DNA from: Incurvaria masculella
Lineage: Eukaryota; Arthropoda; Insecta; Lepidoptera; Incurvariidae
NCBI GenBank assembly: GCA_946894095.1
Contig: OX335641.1
Coordinates: forward strand, 14,774,501-14,838,500
Reading direction: 5' to 3'
DNA: 64,000 nucleotides
Shown here: positions 12,401-21,602 of the stretch, piece after piece
Layout of the letters: each line of letters opens with the position of its first letter
How positions within the stretch are numbered: position 1 is the first letter of the stretch
The notes under the pieces: model-generated
What the model was told of the DNA's origin: nothing
What the model saw: the letters and a program-made list of their open reading frames with translations, nothing else
Database searches by the model: none
Made by a program: the position numbers and the translations under genes

Positions 12401-12762
12401 TGAAGTAAAGCTAAAGTTGGGAAAGTAAAGCGAAGTAAAGTTTGTCTAAATTTAGGTACCCTAGGCGGACCTTACCTGAGGAGTGCGAAACAGATGTGTA
12501 TCACCATTCCTAGCACGTAGCTCTGTGCCGGCGGGAAAAAAGGAGCATTGAGGTCCATCAGACCCCAGCACCCCCGCCACACCCCCACCACGAGCGGGGC
12601 CACCACCAGGGTGGCGAACAGGAAGTCCAGGAACTGGAGCCCCGTGGGACTGGGGATGGTCTCCTTGCTCGGAACACTGCTGTTTATGATTGAAGCCTTC
12701 TCGATCTTGATTTGAGGAACGGACGCTTCTGGAAGTAACTTGTCAGATGGGTCCGGCGCCAT
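3292..12762 (-). CDS. Fuseless-like multipass membrane protein (5 exons, 3' end outside window)
   Basis: Seen: join of 12762-12476, 11664-11470, 11218-11071, 10621-10076 and 3444-3292 gives 443 codons with every junction in phase. The product is hydrophobic and carries five copies of a W-R-x-x-W-x-L motif (residues 62, 139, 257, 330 and 419). They alternate between type A (WGLMDL, WVLTDLY, WTLLDIF) and type B (WGLLDAA, WNLLNAA). Each type B unit is preceded by SRLYTA (124-129, 315-320), so the protein is an internally repeated A-B-A-B-A array. Known: repeated Trp-Arg-Gly membrane segments recall Drosophila Fuseless, an eight-pass presynaptic protein needed for calcium-channel organisation. 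The family call is from memory of this pattern. Inferred: one or more further exons lie left of the window. Weak points are the exon 2 donor (AAG|GTCCTA), the GC donor of exon 3 and the exon 4 acceptor. The last intron is 6.6 kb and full of mobile DNA. Confidence 0.7.
3577..3990 (+). repeat. Full-length SINE, tRNA-derived head
   Basis: The head carries pol III boxes: A-like TAGCCTAGTGGCG and B box GGTTCAATTCC. The body has GGTAGGGCTTAAGCCCG, ATGGTCGAAGCGGCAATGA and the shared tail, ending in CATAAAAAAAA. It lies in the last intron of the fuseless-like gene, antisense to it. Confidence 0.9.
4201..4610 (+). pseudogene. mariner transposase N-terminal remnant
   Basis: An open frame from 4231 (125 codons) starts MENMKNRVIYEYE and contains NFDLQNKPRGR, DNEELK and DPSQTTSE. 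These are typical of the N-terminal paired-type HTH DNA-binding region of mariner transposases. After about 85 residues the family pattern is lost, and no DDE catalytic domain follows before the fold-back element at 4.62 kb. Internal deletions are evident in the first helix region. Confidence 0.8.
4618..5341. mobile_element. Fold-back element with long imperfect inverted arms
   Basis: The outer ends are inverted copies (TTGCAGCGAAAAC at 4618; GTTTTCGCTGCAA ending 5340), both followed inward by the CACAATTTCAGG block. Inner blocks also pair: GGTCACGATAAGGTAAATGGCTGA (4679) with its counterpart at 5165-5188, and CCAAGTGGTTGCGTT (4762) with AACGCAACCACTTGG (5090). No coding sequence inside. It immediately follows the mariner remnant. 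Confidence 0.65.
5346..6700. other. AT-rich intron sequence, nothing recognised
   Basis: Lies in the 6.6-kb intron of the fuseless-like gene. The longest open frame (97 codons, minus, 5649-5942) shows no recognisable domain and has no flanking exon signals. Confidence 0.5.
6711..6868. mobile_element. Short MITE-like element
   Basis: About 158 bp bounded by near-inverted ends: GGCCTTTTTCACCTACTG on the left and CAGTTGGTGAAAACCAGGC on the right. AT-rich interior with no coding capacity. Family not identified, and only one copy was seen in the window. Confidence 0.45.
7072..7675 (+). pseudogene. Internally deleted mariner/Tc1-type transposase
   Basis: Begins MEIKRNNVIVLHLAGKSQ with an HTH pattern. 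After a frame break it continues with AKSLNISDSIIRHILK, the second HTH. It then jumps to the family's C-terminal tail (ALRREWNGIL, RACNVFAGRLGAI, GGYIEQ, stop near 7673). The catalytic D,D-D block is absent. An inactive remnant in an intron of the fuseless-like gene. Confidence 0.7.
7680..8710. other. Gene-free stretch, nothing recognised
   Basis: AT-rich intron DNA with only short, featureless open frames. Confidence 0.5.
8714..9557. mobile_element. pogo-like TIR element
   Basis: The ends are inverted: CAGTAATACCCCTCTTTACG at 8714, and the 3' end, whose reverse complement reads CAGTAATACCCAGCTTTACG. Both are flanked by TA, as in pogo/Tigger elements. No transposase frame. Most of its interior is an older inserted MITE (about 9000-9515). 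Confidence 0.75.
9000..9515 (-). mobile_element. Eroded copy of the GGTGGCCC MITE, nested
   Basis: The sequence can be aligned along its length with the MITE at 63.5 kb (same orientation): ATCGTGCTATTGCGCTCTGG, CTAGTCAAAAATTAAACAAAAACCAAAT, GTAATCCACGTCCAAAGTTATTG, ACTTTCGGGCTTTATAA. Its terminal GGTGGCCC motifs have been lost. Heavy divergence marks it as an old copy inside the pogo-like element. Confidence 0.7.
10076..10621 (-). CDS. Fuseless-like exon 4 (residues 211-392)
   Basis: The largest exon, very GC-rich. It encodes a type A unit (TYWRSTWVLTDLYLLP, from residue 255) and a type B unit (SRLYTALFGVACVSSWRGTW, 315-334), then the NVCSAPFAVAVDNPGDYFEVP loop. Donor ACG|GTACGT is in phase with exon 5. 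The acceptor is uncertain: CGCCAG at 10622 fits the required phase but has a poor pyrimidine tract. The frame stays open further upstream, so the exon could be longer or could begin an internal-promoter transcript at the ATG at 10609. Confidence 0.75.
10600..10880. promoter_or_regulatory. CpG-rich island over the exon 4 start
   Basis: About 280 bp with dense CpG in AT-rich surroundings, at the point where exon 4 lacks a convincing acceptor. It could be GC-rich coding sequence plus intron edge, or an internal promoter for a shorter protein starting at the ATG at 10609. No TATA box is seen. Confidence 0.3.
11071..11218 (-). CDS. Fuseless-like exon 3 (residues 161-210), GC donor
   Basis: Acceptor TTTGCAG at 11219. 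It encodes PTAVLGVTLALVCGASALRA, a membrane segment, then the NLLAPPYFVVTDGKEPTY loop, parallel to the loop in exon 4. After AAGGAG comes GCAAGT, the consensus for a GC-AG intron. A GT donor in phase is not available, and phase 0 matches the next exon. Confidence 0.7.
11230..11400. repeat. A/T-rich repeat-like intron segment
   Basis: TTTATTTATTTTATTTTATT low-complexity sequence followed by A-rich DNA, resembling the untranslated end of a LINE in reverse orientation. Class not determined. Confidence 0.3.
11470..11664 (-). CDS. Fuseless-like exon 2 (residues 96-161)
   Basis: Acceptor ATATTGCAG at 11665. It encodes the first type B unit, SRLYTAVFAVACILQWRGGW followed by GLLDAAID, closely matching the type B unit of exon 4. 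The only phase-compatible donor is the weak AAG|GTCCTA at 11469. Immediately 5' lie three decayed tandem copies of this exon. Confidence 0.65.
11668..12140 (-). pseudogene. Tandem decayed copies of fuseless-like exon 2
   Basis: Three extra copies in the intron between exons 1 and 2, each starting with its own TTGCAG acceptor (11850, 12055) or truncated (from about 12140 down to 12058). The copy at 12054-11853 is open in the exon's frame: RSGRHGSGARW, FAVARILEWRGG, SLLDAAI. However, RLYT has become RLCI, and the second Trp of WRGGW has become Gly. The copy at 11849-11668 is frameshifted and has a stop. Spacing of acceptors is 185 and 205 bp. They look like decaying duplicates, though the open copy could be an alternative exon. 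Confidence 0.75.
12169..12209. repeat. Perfect 17-bp-arm hairpin
   Basis: AATTTCGCGGATTGTGA and its exact reverse complement are separated by about 7 bases. It lies in intron 1 of the fuseless-like gene, just beyond the exon-copy array. Confidence 0.75.
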
Positions 12763-12777
12763 TTTCCAATTAATTTC
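12476..12777 (-). CDS. Fuseless-like exon 1 (start Met to residue 95)
   Basis: Acceptor CCATTTACAG at 12778 shows a 5'-UTR exon exists upstream. The first ATG after it, at 12762 (AAAATGGCG, good context), is the likely start. It encodes a polar N-terminus, then a membrane segment (LQFLDFLFATLVVAPLVVG) and the first type A unit VWRGCWGLMDL. Donor CAG|GTAAGG at 12475. Confidence 0.8.
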
Positions 12778-15540
12778 CTGTAAATGGAACATCAATGTAA
12801 TGAAAATTGTCATCAAATTCGCCCAATTTCCTCTGGAATGACGCTTTAGCCGCCAAACAAACGTGACTCATCGGGTTGAAAACGTAAAAGACCGGTGGAT
12901 TAATAAATTGAATGTAATACTTGTTTTTTAAAAACATAATTAAAAATAATGTTTACTCCCGGCTAAGTTTCTAATCAGTTAACTCGTTCCTGAACAAATA
13001 ATGCTTATTAGTGAACAAAGTTAATAAATAAACCCAAGAGCTCTGATTTATGAATTTACAGTTCACACAACATAGAGATAGCAGAGTCGCACGTTTGGGC
13101 TCCGCCAGACAGCGCGGACGGGGTCCGGCCCCGGGTCAGGCCGGGAAATCAGGCGGTTATTCTGTGTGACATCCTCCGGTTCGCTCTCGCCTAGCTAGTA
13201 GCTACCGCCCCGGGACCGGCCCGGCATCGCACGCTCCCGCTCCGGCCTCTGTTTGATTTTGCGTGTGAGCGCGGTGCTTTGGGTTCGATACATGAATGTT
13301 AATGATAATGTTCGTTTATTCTTATTTTATTATTTGCTATACTAAATATTCGTTACGACATTAGCATTTTTCCATAAACGTAAGCCAAAAGGTGTTTTAA
13401 CTCAAATGAATGCAATTAAAGTTTCTTTGTTCTCAAAAAATAAGGTCTCTCCACATCAAAACACACACCTCATTCCTTTTTACAAATTGTCATAGCTGGA
13501 TAAAAATTTTACAAAATTACTACTATCACATCAAATTTAAAATATAAAACCTTTACTCCTAGTAAATAAGAAAAAACTAAAGTTAAGAAAAGAAAGATAT
13601 TTGGATACAAACAACTTACACTCAGAAGATGACTAATTAAGTCTCAAATTCTCCTATATTTTTATGGTTGCGATATTACTGTTTTCCGACATTTTTATAT
13701 AGTTTCATTTCACTTCAAAACGAACAAACAATTGTTCAGAGTCTTTATCCACTTCGCTATAATACCCAGTTTTCTCTTCACCTCACTCTCTCTCTCATCA
13801 TTTACATGTAGGTATCCTTGAAAGTTTAGAATGCTGTGAGTAGGATTTTTTTTATTTATTCAATCCAATGTTCGATCGGACTTGTAAAATATGTTTTTTG
13901 CAACTAAATTTGTTTACTGACAAAGCATTGGAAAATTATATCGATACATTATTTGCCTATATTTTCTTGCTCCGATGGACACATGAAAGCAAAAAATATA
14001 CATTACTATAATCATTTACCGTCCAACAGATTTAAGGCCCTGGTACTAGCCAAATCGCAAAGTTAGACGAGGCACCCCAAGTTAACTAACTGAGTCTGAC
14101 GATTAAAAGTGTCATTCTTACAATATATGATTCCTTGTCTAGGAATCGACCTATTTTCGTTAATGTTTGTTTCCTTTTTCTATACAAAATACATTGCGGA
14201 AACGGTGTCCATTTCCGAACTTTTTTGACTAAATGTAGAAATCTAAAAGCAAATGGAATTTTTTGTTTATGCATATATGCTGTTTTTGCTTATATCTAGA
14301 AATCGAATTACTTTCAGATTTCTAATGAGAAAAATCAGCTTTTTTATTTTTATTATTATTTAAATAAATGATGGAATAAAAAAATATTAACAATCCATTA
14401 TCAGTCTGGAGTTCTATTTGGATTTGCTGAAGCGTTTTACTACATATTATTACATTTGTTGAAAACTGCATTTGTATGGCGCGAGTAGTTGGCTAGTCCT
14501 AGCGCCTTAATAGTAAGTATGGATTGAGTGTAAGGCTAGCTCGGTGACGCACGCCGCGCCGTGTCGCGACGCGCGGGGCGTCGCGCCGCCCCCGGGCCGC
14601 GCCGCGGAGCCGTCGGTAGCGGGTGTAATATGCACACTAAACTAAACTTATGTTGTTTTCAGCACACAGTGGTCAGTCCGATTTCTCACCTAAATAAGCT
14701 TTTACGGAACTTCGAACTTTGTTAAAACGCCAAACCTCATACAATTCTTTACTTCTTATTCTGTGGTTTTACTTCTTCAAGCTGTCAAATCAAGCTCGGA
14801 CTCGCAAATGTTAGTTCGCTGAACGCTCACTGCGCACGCTTTTAAATTCCCCCATACATTTGAAAACGCTAGTCGATCGGTTCAGCGTACATAAACGCTA
14901 ATTCAGGTGACAAGTGGAACTAGGGGCCCAGTTCATTATTTAGTTTATTCAACAAATCGAAACTAATAAAAACTGCCCACGAACATTGCCGCCGACTGCC
15001 GAGAGCGTTAAAACCGAACATGCAAGGCGTCAGTTCACCGACATTCCTACCATAGAATCGATTCGCACTAAGTTGTATTAAACATATTTTTATTGGCTAT
15101 TACCTAATTCTTTTTGGCTGACTTCGCGGCCGCCATATCTATATATACTAATACATACCGTGCGACCTTCACTATCGCACCCACCCCGGCCTAAATAGTT
15201 TGGTGCATTTAACGATGGTAACGGAACCCTACATTTCTGGTGGCATCGGAAATCATGCAATAATTTCGATTGTGTGTATGTTTTTAATAACTAGTGAGCA
15301 GATTACAACGATATCTTAGATATTTTTCTGGATCGTTCACAATACAGGTACTAAACTATAGAACTTGTCCGAGTTGCTTTCCACGTCAAGAAAATAATAT
15401 ACTTTTTCGTACCTTGTAAGTACCTACGTCGTTTATTTAACGAATGTTATGTAAGTAAAATATACTTTTTTGTACTAAGCAAGTACGGCACTTTGATCCA
15501 ACGAATGTGATATGTATTTTATGTAGAATCGACCGTGAAG
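12778..15540. other. 5' flank/first intron of the fuseless-like gene
   Basis: AT-rich DNA with two GC-rich islands (13085-13270 and 14530-14630) that could hold 5'-UTR exons or promoters. No coding exon recognised. Confidence 0.45.
14530..14630. promoter_or_regulatory. CpG-dense island, candidate promoter or 5'-UTR
   Basis: About 100 bp of almost pure G+C with many CGCG steps, in AT-rich sequence 1.8 kb upstream of the first coding exon of the minus-strand gene. Position and composition suggest a promoter-proximal island; nothing more specific can be read. Confidence 0.3.
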
Positions 15541-15561
15541 CTGTAAAAAGAATTACTAAAT

Positions 15562-15650
15562 AAATATAGTGCAAGGCTGGACTTGAACCAGCAAGCAAAC
15601 CCTTCGCGGGCAATGCGTCCGCCAATCCTGCTAACCGCTCTGTAGGTACC
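15562..15650 (-). repeat. tRNA-like sequence (SINE head or tRNA pseudogene)
   Basis: Read on the minus strand there is a TTAGCAGGATTGG A-box-like stretch and GGTTCAAGTCC, a B box, within a perfect T-arm GCTGG-TTCAAGT-CCAGC. The acceptor stem does not pair convincingly, so a functional tRNA is unlikely. Confidence 0.5.
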
Positions 15651-15861
15651 TACCTTTATAATTTTCCTGCAGTCCCTCCTCCCGTAGTATATTCCTCATT
15701 CTAACACAGTTTACAAAAACATTATCTCAGTCTATGTGACATCTCTAAGACCTATAGTAAATAAATACTTATTGACACTAGTACAACCTGTGTTTGCGTG
15801 ACATTTTATTTTTATGTATATGCCTACTAGCTGAGATACCCAGCTCCGTTCGGGCTGGTTC

Positions 15862-16978
15862 AGAATCAAAATCAGAATCAGAAATTTATTTGTGGTGCAA
15901 ATATACAGAGGTCTACATAATTACACATCGTCAGCCTAGTGTCGTACACATACCAATTAATATAATATATAACATCACATTATTATGCACTGAGAAATTC
16001 CTGCAAATTGTAAAAGTTTTTCTTGAGAATCCATTTCTTTAATTCTCGTTTAAATGTATTAATATTTTCATTAAATTTTATGTCTGTAGGAATTTTGTTA
16101 TATATTTTAATGCTAGTACTATACATGCCTTTTTCATAGAATGATAAAGAGTGTTTCACATCAATCAGTCTATACTTATTTCTTGTGCTATACCTGTGAG
16201 TTTTTTTTTATGTGACTTGACATGGATGGCTAATACCACAAGTTCTGTCATGGTATTAGCCCAACACACCACATGGGAACTAGGTGCCATGCCAGGACCT
16301 TCCTTATATTGCACGGCTACATTGAACTGGATGGAAAACACGGACAATATTCATTGCCGCTTCGACCATCGTTCATCCAATGCGATGGTACCAACCCGGG
16401 CGGGATAAACCCTACCAACTAGTAAGTAAGGAAGGGGACCTACAGCTTAACGTGGAATCCGAACCACGGCCACCCTCTCTCAACGGTCGAATGGTCAACC
16501 ATCCAAGACCAGACCGGACCCAGCGCTGCTTAACTTCGGAGAGCGATCGCCGAAGTGTCGCGCCACTGGGCCACTGAGGCTGACAATTATACTCTGATGG
16601 GTTCCTCTTTACAAATATAGAAGTTCTTAGAATGTAACTATCTATGACAGCAAGTAAGCCTACGTTTTTGAACAGAGGTTTGCAGTGCTCTCTTTTGTTA
16701 GATTTGGTAATCATTCTTATAGCGCGTTTCTACAGTTTCAGCACACTAGTGACATTTCCACTGTGACCCCAAAGCTCAATACTAAAATATAAATTAGATT
16801 GAAAGTAGGCATGGTACACTGTCAACAGCGTTTCTGCACTGCAAAAACGTGCAAGCACCTTTAGACAATAACACAATTTAGCGAGTACACGACACAAATG
16901 TTCTATATGGACGTCCCAATTTAAATGTTTGTCTACATGTAGCCCAAGAAATTTTGTTGAATCCACAACTTCAACTGC
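15862..16978 (-). mobile_element. LINE 3' end (RT C-terminal region), SINE-interrupted
   Basis: On the minus strand 16966-16730 reads KFLGLHVDKHLNWDVHIEHL and LARFCSAETLLTVYHAYF, the region after the reverse-transcriptase core in jockey/CR1-type LINEs. After a SINE insertion (16201-16578) the ORF end continues as HSLSFYEKGMYSTS, KIYNKIPTDIK, FKRELKKWI. Then comes a stop and a simple GAATCA-type 3' tail near 15862. Confidence 0.7.
16201..16578 (-). repeat. SINE with 5S rRNA-derived head
   Basis: The shared SINE tail is in reverse. The 5' portion (16578-16490, minus) reads CTCCGAAGTTAAGCAGCGC, GGTCTGGTCTTGGATGGTTGACC, which closely matches the internal control region of 5S rRNA rather than a tRNA. 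It is inserted into the LINE. Confidence 0.8.
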
Positions 16979-16982
16979 TACA

Positions 16983-17826
16983 TCACTATCACTACATAGT
17001 ATAAAACAAAGTCGCTTTCTCTGTCCCTATATCCCTATTTATGCTTAAATCTTTCAAACTACGCAACGGATTTTGATGTGGTTTTTTTTAATAGATAGAG
17101 TGATTAAAGAGGAAGGTTTATATGTATAATAACATCCATTAAATAGTGGAGAAATACTGTTATTTTTGAGGTTTCCAAAGTGATGTCGTAAAAAATTTTT
17201 TTTTTTTCCGCTTACATTGCAAACGCAGGCTGAACCCTACGAGATTTATAAAAATAATGTACTAAGTATTGTACACATTGAAAATGTCTACAGAAAACTT
17301 CGCGATGGTATATGTCTATCTCTTATGGATATCCCACAGTAAAATGTTTTTGTCATTTACTTTTTACGACAAATAATGGCTCATTTTCGAAGCCAACCAA
17401 TACAGCCATTTCGAACCAATACAGCATTAATCCTTATCCAATTAAATACCTTAAATACATTGTTGATTTAATATACATAGATCTATATAGCCCTTTACAG
17501 CATATGATTTAAATGAATGTTTTCGAAGATATTATAGATTTAAAAATTGTGGGACGTAGCGTTTGCCGGCCGGCCGGGGCGGCGCGGCGGGAGCGTGCCT
17601 ACCTATAAATATTGCGTCGGAGTTCGCGGTTCTCCCTATAGCACTTTGAATTTATTATTTCACTAATATCTAATAATCATCTAATAATAATATCTACGTT
17701 TTTTTTTATTTCAAATATTTCAATGTAGGAACTCTACGTAAAAAGGGTTTATTTGTGTATCATTGTGTCAAAAAAATATTTTTTTAAATGATATTTTGCC
17801 TGTGCAAAGCCGGGACGGGCTGCTAG
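16983..17826 (+). mobile_element. Non-autonomous Helitron, copy 1
   Basis: Starts A|TCACTATCACTACATAG and ends AAAGCCGGGACGGGCTGCTAG|T, with a 3' hairpin upstream of CTAG. The ends fit the Lep1-type lepidopteran Helitron pattern. It contains a CCCTATAT run and a GC-rich GGCCGGCCGGGGCGG block. Two further copies are at 18.81 and 32.70 kb. Confidence 0.8.
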
Positions 17827-18454
17827 TTATTTATAAAAATCGCTTCCAGTTGTGAAGCAACTTTTTTGTTCTGTCTCGTCGTGAATGTGGTACACATAGT
17901 TTTGCTCTCGTTTAGCAAGAGCCTTCCGCCGCCGGCGCGGCGCGGAGGGTCTATTTAGCCTATCCTGTGACCCGTATGGTTAAATGTACGTGTACCCAAT
18001 TTCATCGAATTCGGATGATCGGTTTAAGAGTTGTGGAGGAACATACATACATAAAAACATACATACATAAAAATATGTTAAACGCGGCATTTGGGGTACG
18101 CCAGGGTAAAACTAAGGTGCCCGACGATGCCCAATGGATTTAGAACTTACAATGGGGCTGTGAAACCATGCCGGCCGGAGGTGTTTCTTCACACCATGTT
18201 TGAGGGACCCCAGGTTGTACTTTGGGGGAAACACCTCCATTGTTTTCCGACCGATGAATGATCTAGAGGATCGTTGGGTTCTTATATTTGGAATATCGAC
18301 CGTGAATTTTGTGCATTTTCAACTTGTTCATACATACAAAAAAGATTGATAAAAATCGTCAATTTAGTTAGCGTACATAGAGTCTACGCAATATCTTATA
18401 AAACAAAACAACTTACTCCACGAACACCCTCACAGATTTATTATTAGTATAGAT

Positions 18455-18690
18455 AGATACATTTTGCCTATTTGTTGTTATAGCGGAAAAATAAATACAC
18501 ACTCTGTGAAAATTCCAGCGGTCTACCTATTATGTTTCATGAGATACAGCCCTGTGACAGACGGACGGACGGACGGATGAACGGACGGAAGGACGGATGA
18601 ACGGACGAACGGACGGATGGCCGGACGGACAGCGGAGGCTTAGTAATAGGTTTCCGTTATCACCCTTTGGGTACGGTACCCTAAAAAAAC
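18455..18690 (+). repeat. GGGTTCCGTACC-family repeat, 5'-truncated
   Basis: Begins within the TTGTTGTTATAGCGG block, has a long GGACGGACGG-type run, and ends GTACGGTACCCTAAAAA. The left end abuts the Helitron terminus near 18453. Confidence 0.75.
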
Positions 18691-18810
18691 AGCAAAATTG
18701 TGTGCGTTGGATCCAGTATGTGTCGATATCTTTTGAACGCAAATGCCATTCAACAAACTTGTACAGTGTTTTCACTGGTTTTGGTAACACAAAATGATTG
18801 TTTTCGATTA

Positions 18811-19628
18811 TCACTATCATATAAAACAAAGTCGCTTTCTCTGTCCCTATATCCCTATATCCCTATATCCCTATGTATGTTTAAATCTTTAAAACTACGC
18901 AACGGATTTTGATTCCGTTTTTTTAATAGATAGAGTGATTGAAGAGGAAGGTTTATATGTATAATAACATCCATTAAATAGTGGAGAAATACTGTTATTT
19001 TTGAGTTTTCCAATGTGATGTCGTAAAAAATTACATTTTTCCGCTTACATTGCAAACGCAGGCTGAACCCTACGAGATTTATCAAAATAAAGTACTAAGT
19101 ATTGTACACATTGAAACGGTCTACAGAAAACTCCGCGATGGTATATGTCTATCTGTTATGCATATCCCACAATAATTTTTTTTTGTCATTTACTTTTTAC
19201 GACAAATAATGGCAAATTTTCGAAGCGATTTTAACCAATACAGCATTAATCCTTATCCAATTAAATACCTTCAATACATTGTTGATTTAATATAGATCTA
19301 TATGGCCCTTTATAGCATATGATTCAAACGAATATTTTCGAAGATATTACAGATTAAAAAATTGCGGGACGTAGTGTTTGCGGCGGTACCGGCCGGCCGG
19401 GGCGGCGGGAGCGTGCCTATAAATAGTGCGTCGGAGGCCGCGGTTCTCCCTATAGCACTTTGAATTTATTATTTCTCTAATATCTAATAATTATCTAATA
19501 ATAGTATCTAAGTTTTTTTTGTTTCAAATATTTCAATGTAGGAACTGTACGTAAAAAGGGTTTATTTGTGTATCATTGTGTCAAAATAATGTTTTTTAAA
19601 ATTATATTATGCCCGTGCAAAGCCGGTT
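18811..19628 (+). mobile_element. Non-autonomous Helitron, copy 2 (3'-truncated)
   Basis: Same 5' end (A|TCACTATCA) and interior as copy 1. At the 3' end GTGCAAAGCCGG is followed by unrelated sequence, so the hairpin and CTAG are missing. Confidence 0.8.
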
Positions 19629-19629
19629 A

Positions 19630-21030
19630 ATCATAAAGATTTGTTAAATTACTGGCATTGAATTAACTTGATAATCTACACGGTATTTCTTACAGATTTT
19701 TTACTTATTAATTTTGTTAAAAATAGCATAATAATATTATTAAATTTGGAAAATCTTGCAAACGTAAAAGAAATCTACCAGGAAACTTTTCTTTTGGTTG
19801 TGATTTGAACATTTTTTTTTATAAAACAACAATAGCAGTAATTAAATAATAGGTATAAACAGAAATAATCTCTTGCAGAAGTGGGGACTTATTGATCCTC
19901 GCAACAAGAGATCTGACGAACGAACGAATGACATGAAAATGTATCAAGCCACATAACACGCGTTTGGATATTCCATTATTATCATATTCCGGCAAGCCAC
20001 GTGCGCGCGTGCTTTTAGAAATAAATTTCAGACTCCTAATACATTTAAATTAAAACGCGAATTACAACTGCGTATTAAATGGCGTTCTTTATGGTAAGTT
20101 CGAAAATAATCCAGGTTTAAAACGTCAACAGCCAATTCAAATACGATTGTTACTTTTTAGTTTGTCCATGTTATCGACTTAACTAAAGAGAGCAATCTCT
20201 AGCAAAGAAAATGTATCTTTGTTCAATTGCATTTATTGTGTTTTTTCGAGGCCAATATCCCGATCTCTTTCTCATTACTTTTTTAACATCATAAGTTCTC
20301 GGTACTATGGTGATCGCTAATAATTTCTTGTTTAAAATCATTTAAATATTAAAGCAATAAAAATTGATTCATTGCATCTATTTTATTAGAGCTATCAGCA
20401 CTCGTAATCGAAGAACATGAATGAGAGGGATGCATGCCTGTAGAAGCGGAATAATTGTTCTACGATCGTACCCCACAGGGTCCTGTAGTCTTCGCCTATC
20501 TACCCCTCCTCTAAAGAAACATTCACTCATTTAAATACTTCACATAGTGAGAACGCTTTTCTTCCTCCTACCTTCGTTTTGGGATCCAGTCACATATCTC
20601 CGGATCCTCAGCCGGCGTACACCCTTCGTCCTTGCGGACGGGCCACCGAGTCCCTCAGTCCTGCGACCCGACCGGCACTTAGGAAGGCTCTCTTTGAAGT
20701 GGATCACAGGGACCGACGCCGCTCTCCGCTAAAAGCCTCCACCCCTCCCCTCCGCTTCACGCCGTCTACTAATTTATTTGTTTATTTATCTACTAGGTAG
20801 GTACCGCAGGCAGTGAACCGAAACCATCGGTGTACGCTCAATCAAGGACACTCGGAGCCTGCCGTCGGATTACACTCTACCGATGAAAAAGTGCCGGACC
20901 ACGTTGTCGCTGAGTAATGCCGTAAAAAACGACTGAAAACTAAATGTCACACGTCAGTGTAGGTACCGGTAAATATTGTTGGTTTGACTGATTCAATGAA
21001 TAGGTTACGAAAACGATATACCCAAATTAA
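19630..21030. other. Gene-free stretch, nothing firmly recognised
   Basis: AT-rich to 20.4 kb, then a C-rich stretch (20.45-20.78 kb). The open frames there (61-73 codons) have no domain signature. A short ATG-containing segment ending ATG|GTAAGT near 20090 has no partner exon. Confidence 0.45.
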
Positions 21031-21034
21031 AAGC

Positions 21035-21545
21035 GAAGACCATGCCGGACGGCCAGGTGCTTCCTCACACCATGTTTGAAGGACAGATTGTAATTTGGGA
21101 GAAATACCCCGACAGGGAAGTGCACTTCACAATTTACCGACCCTATATCATGGAGGTGAGTCTCCGTGCCTTATATATGAAGAATGGAGGAAGGAGAAGG
21201 GGAAAGGAGCATGCTTGGCCTTAAACTATCAGATAAGGTTAAAACATCAAAATCAGAGAAAAAACAAAAATAATAGATGTAAGGAAAAGAACACGAAAAC
21301 TCAAGTGGCGATGGGCAGGGCACATTTGTAGGACAAAAAATAACAAATGGGCAAAACGTCTAACAGAATGGGTACCATGAGACAGGAAAAGGAAAAAAGA
21401 AAGACCAAATAAAAGGTGGAGAGACATCGTTAACCAGCGATGTGGACCCTTATGGATGCGAGAAGCGCGGGAAAGAGATGTTTGGAAAGGTTTAGGAGAG
21501 GCCTACGCCGCAAAGGCGACTATTACTAAAATGTATTAACGTACA
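21035..21545 (+). mobile_element. Decayed LINE 3' region (RTE-like)
   Basis: From about 21160 one frame reads KLKWRWAGHICRTK, KWAKRLTEWVP and later ERFRRGLR, matching the C-terminal region of RTE-type LINE proteins, broken by stops and frameshifts. The stretch 21035-21110 (CATGCCGGACGGCCAGGTGC, ACACCATGTTTGA) also occurs at 18.16 kb and may be a separate repeat. Confidence 0.55.
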
Positions 21546-21566
21546 TATACATTCGTTTATAATTAT

Positions 21567-21602
21567 ACATCTCCATCTCCATCTCCATCTCCATCTCCAC
21601 TA
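21567..21602 (+). repeat. (CTCCAT)n microsatellite
   Basis: About five to six near-perfect CATCTC units immediately 3' of the LINE remnant. Confidence 0.85.

Larger units (their letters stand above)
15827..18453 (-). mobile_element. Helitron (minus) split by nested insertions
   Basis: The 3' terminus at 15827 reads, on the minus strand, CCCGAACGGAGCTGGGTATCTCAGCTAG followed by T. The 5' terminus near 18453 reads A|TCTATACTAATAATAAATC. Between them lie a LINE (15862-16978) that itself contains a SINE, and a second Helitron (16983-17826). The remaining interior (17828-18440) has the TTTCATCGAATTCGG-type text and CATACATA runs usual in these non-autonomous elements. Confidence 0.55.

Noticed and set aside
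18530..18829. 99-codon minus-strand frame with repeated RPSVRPFIRPSVR
   Set aside because: Translation of the GGAC/GGACGG run of an interspersed repeat.
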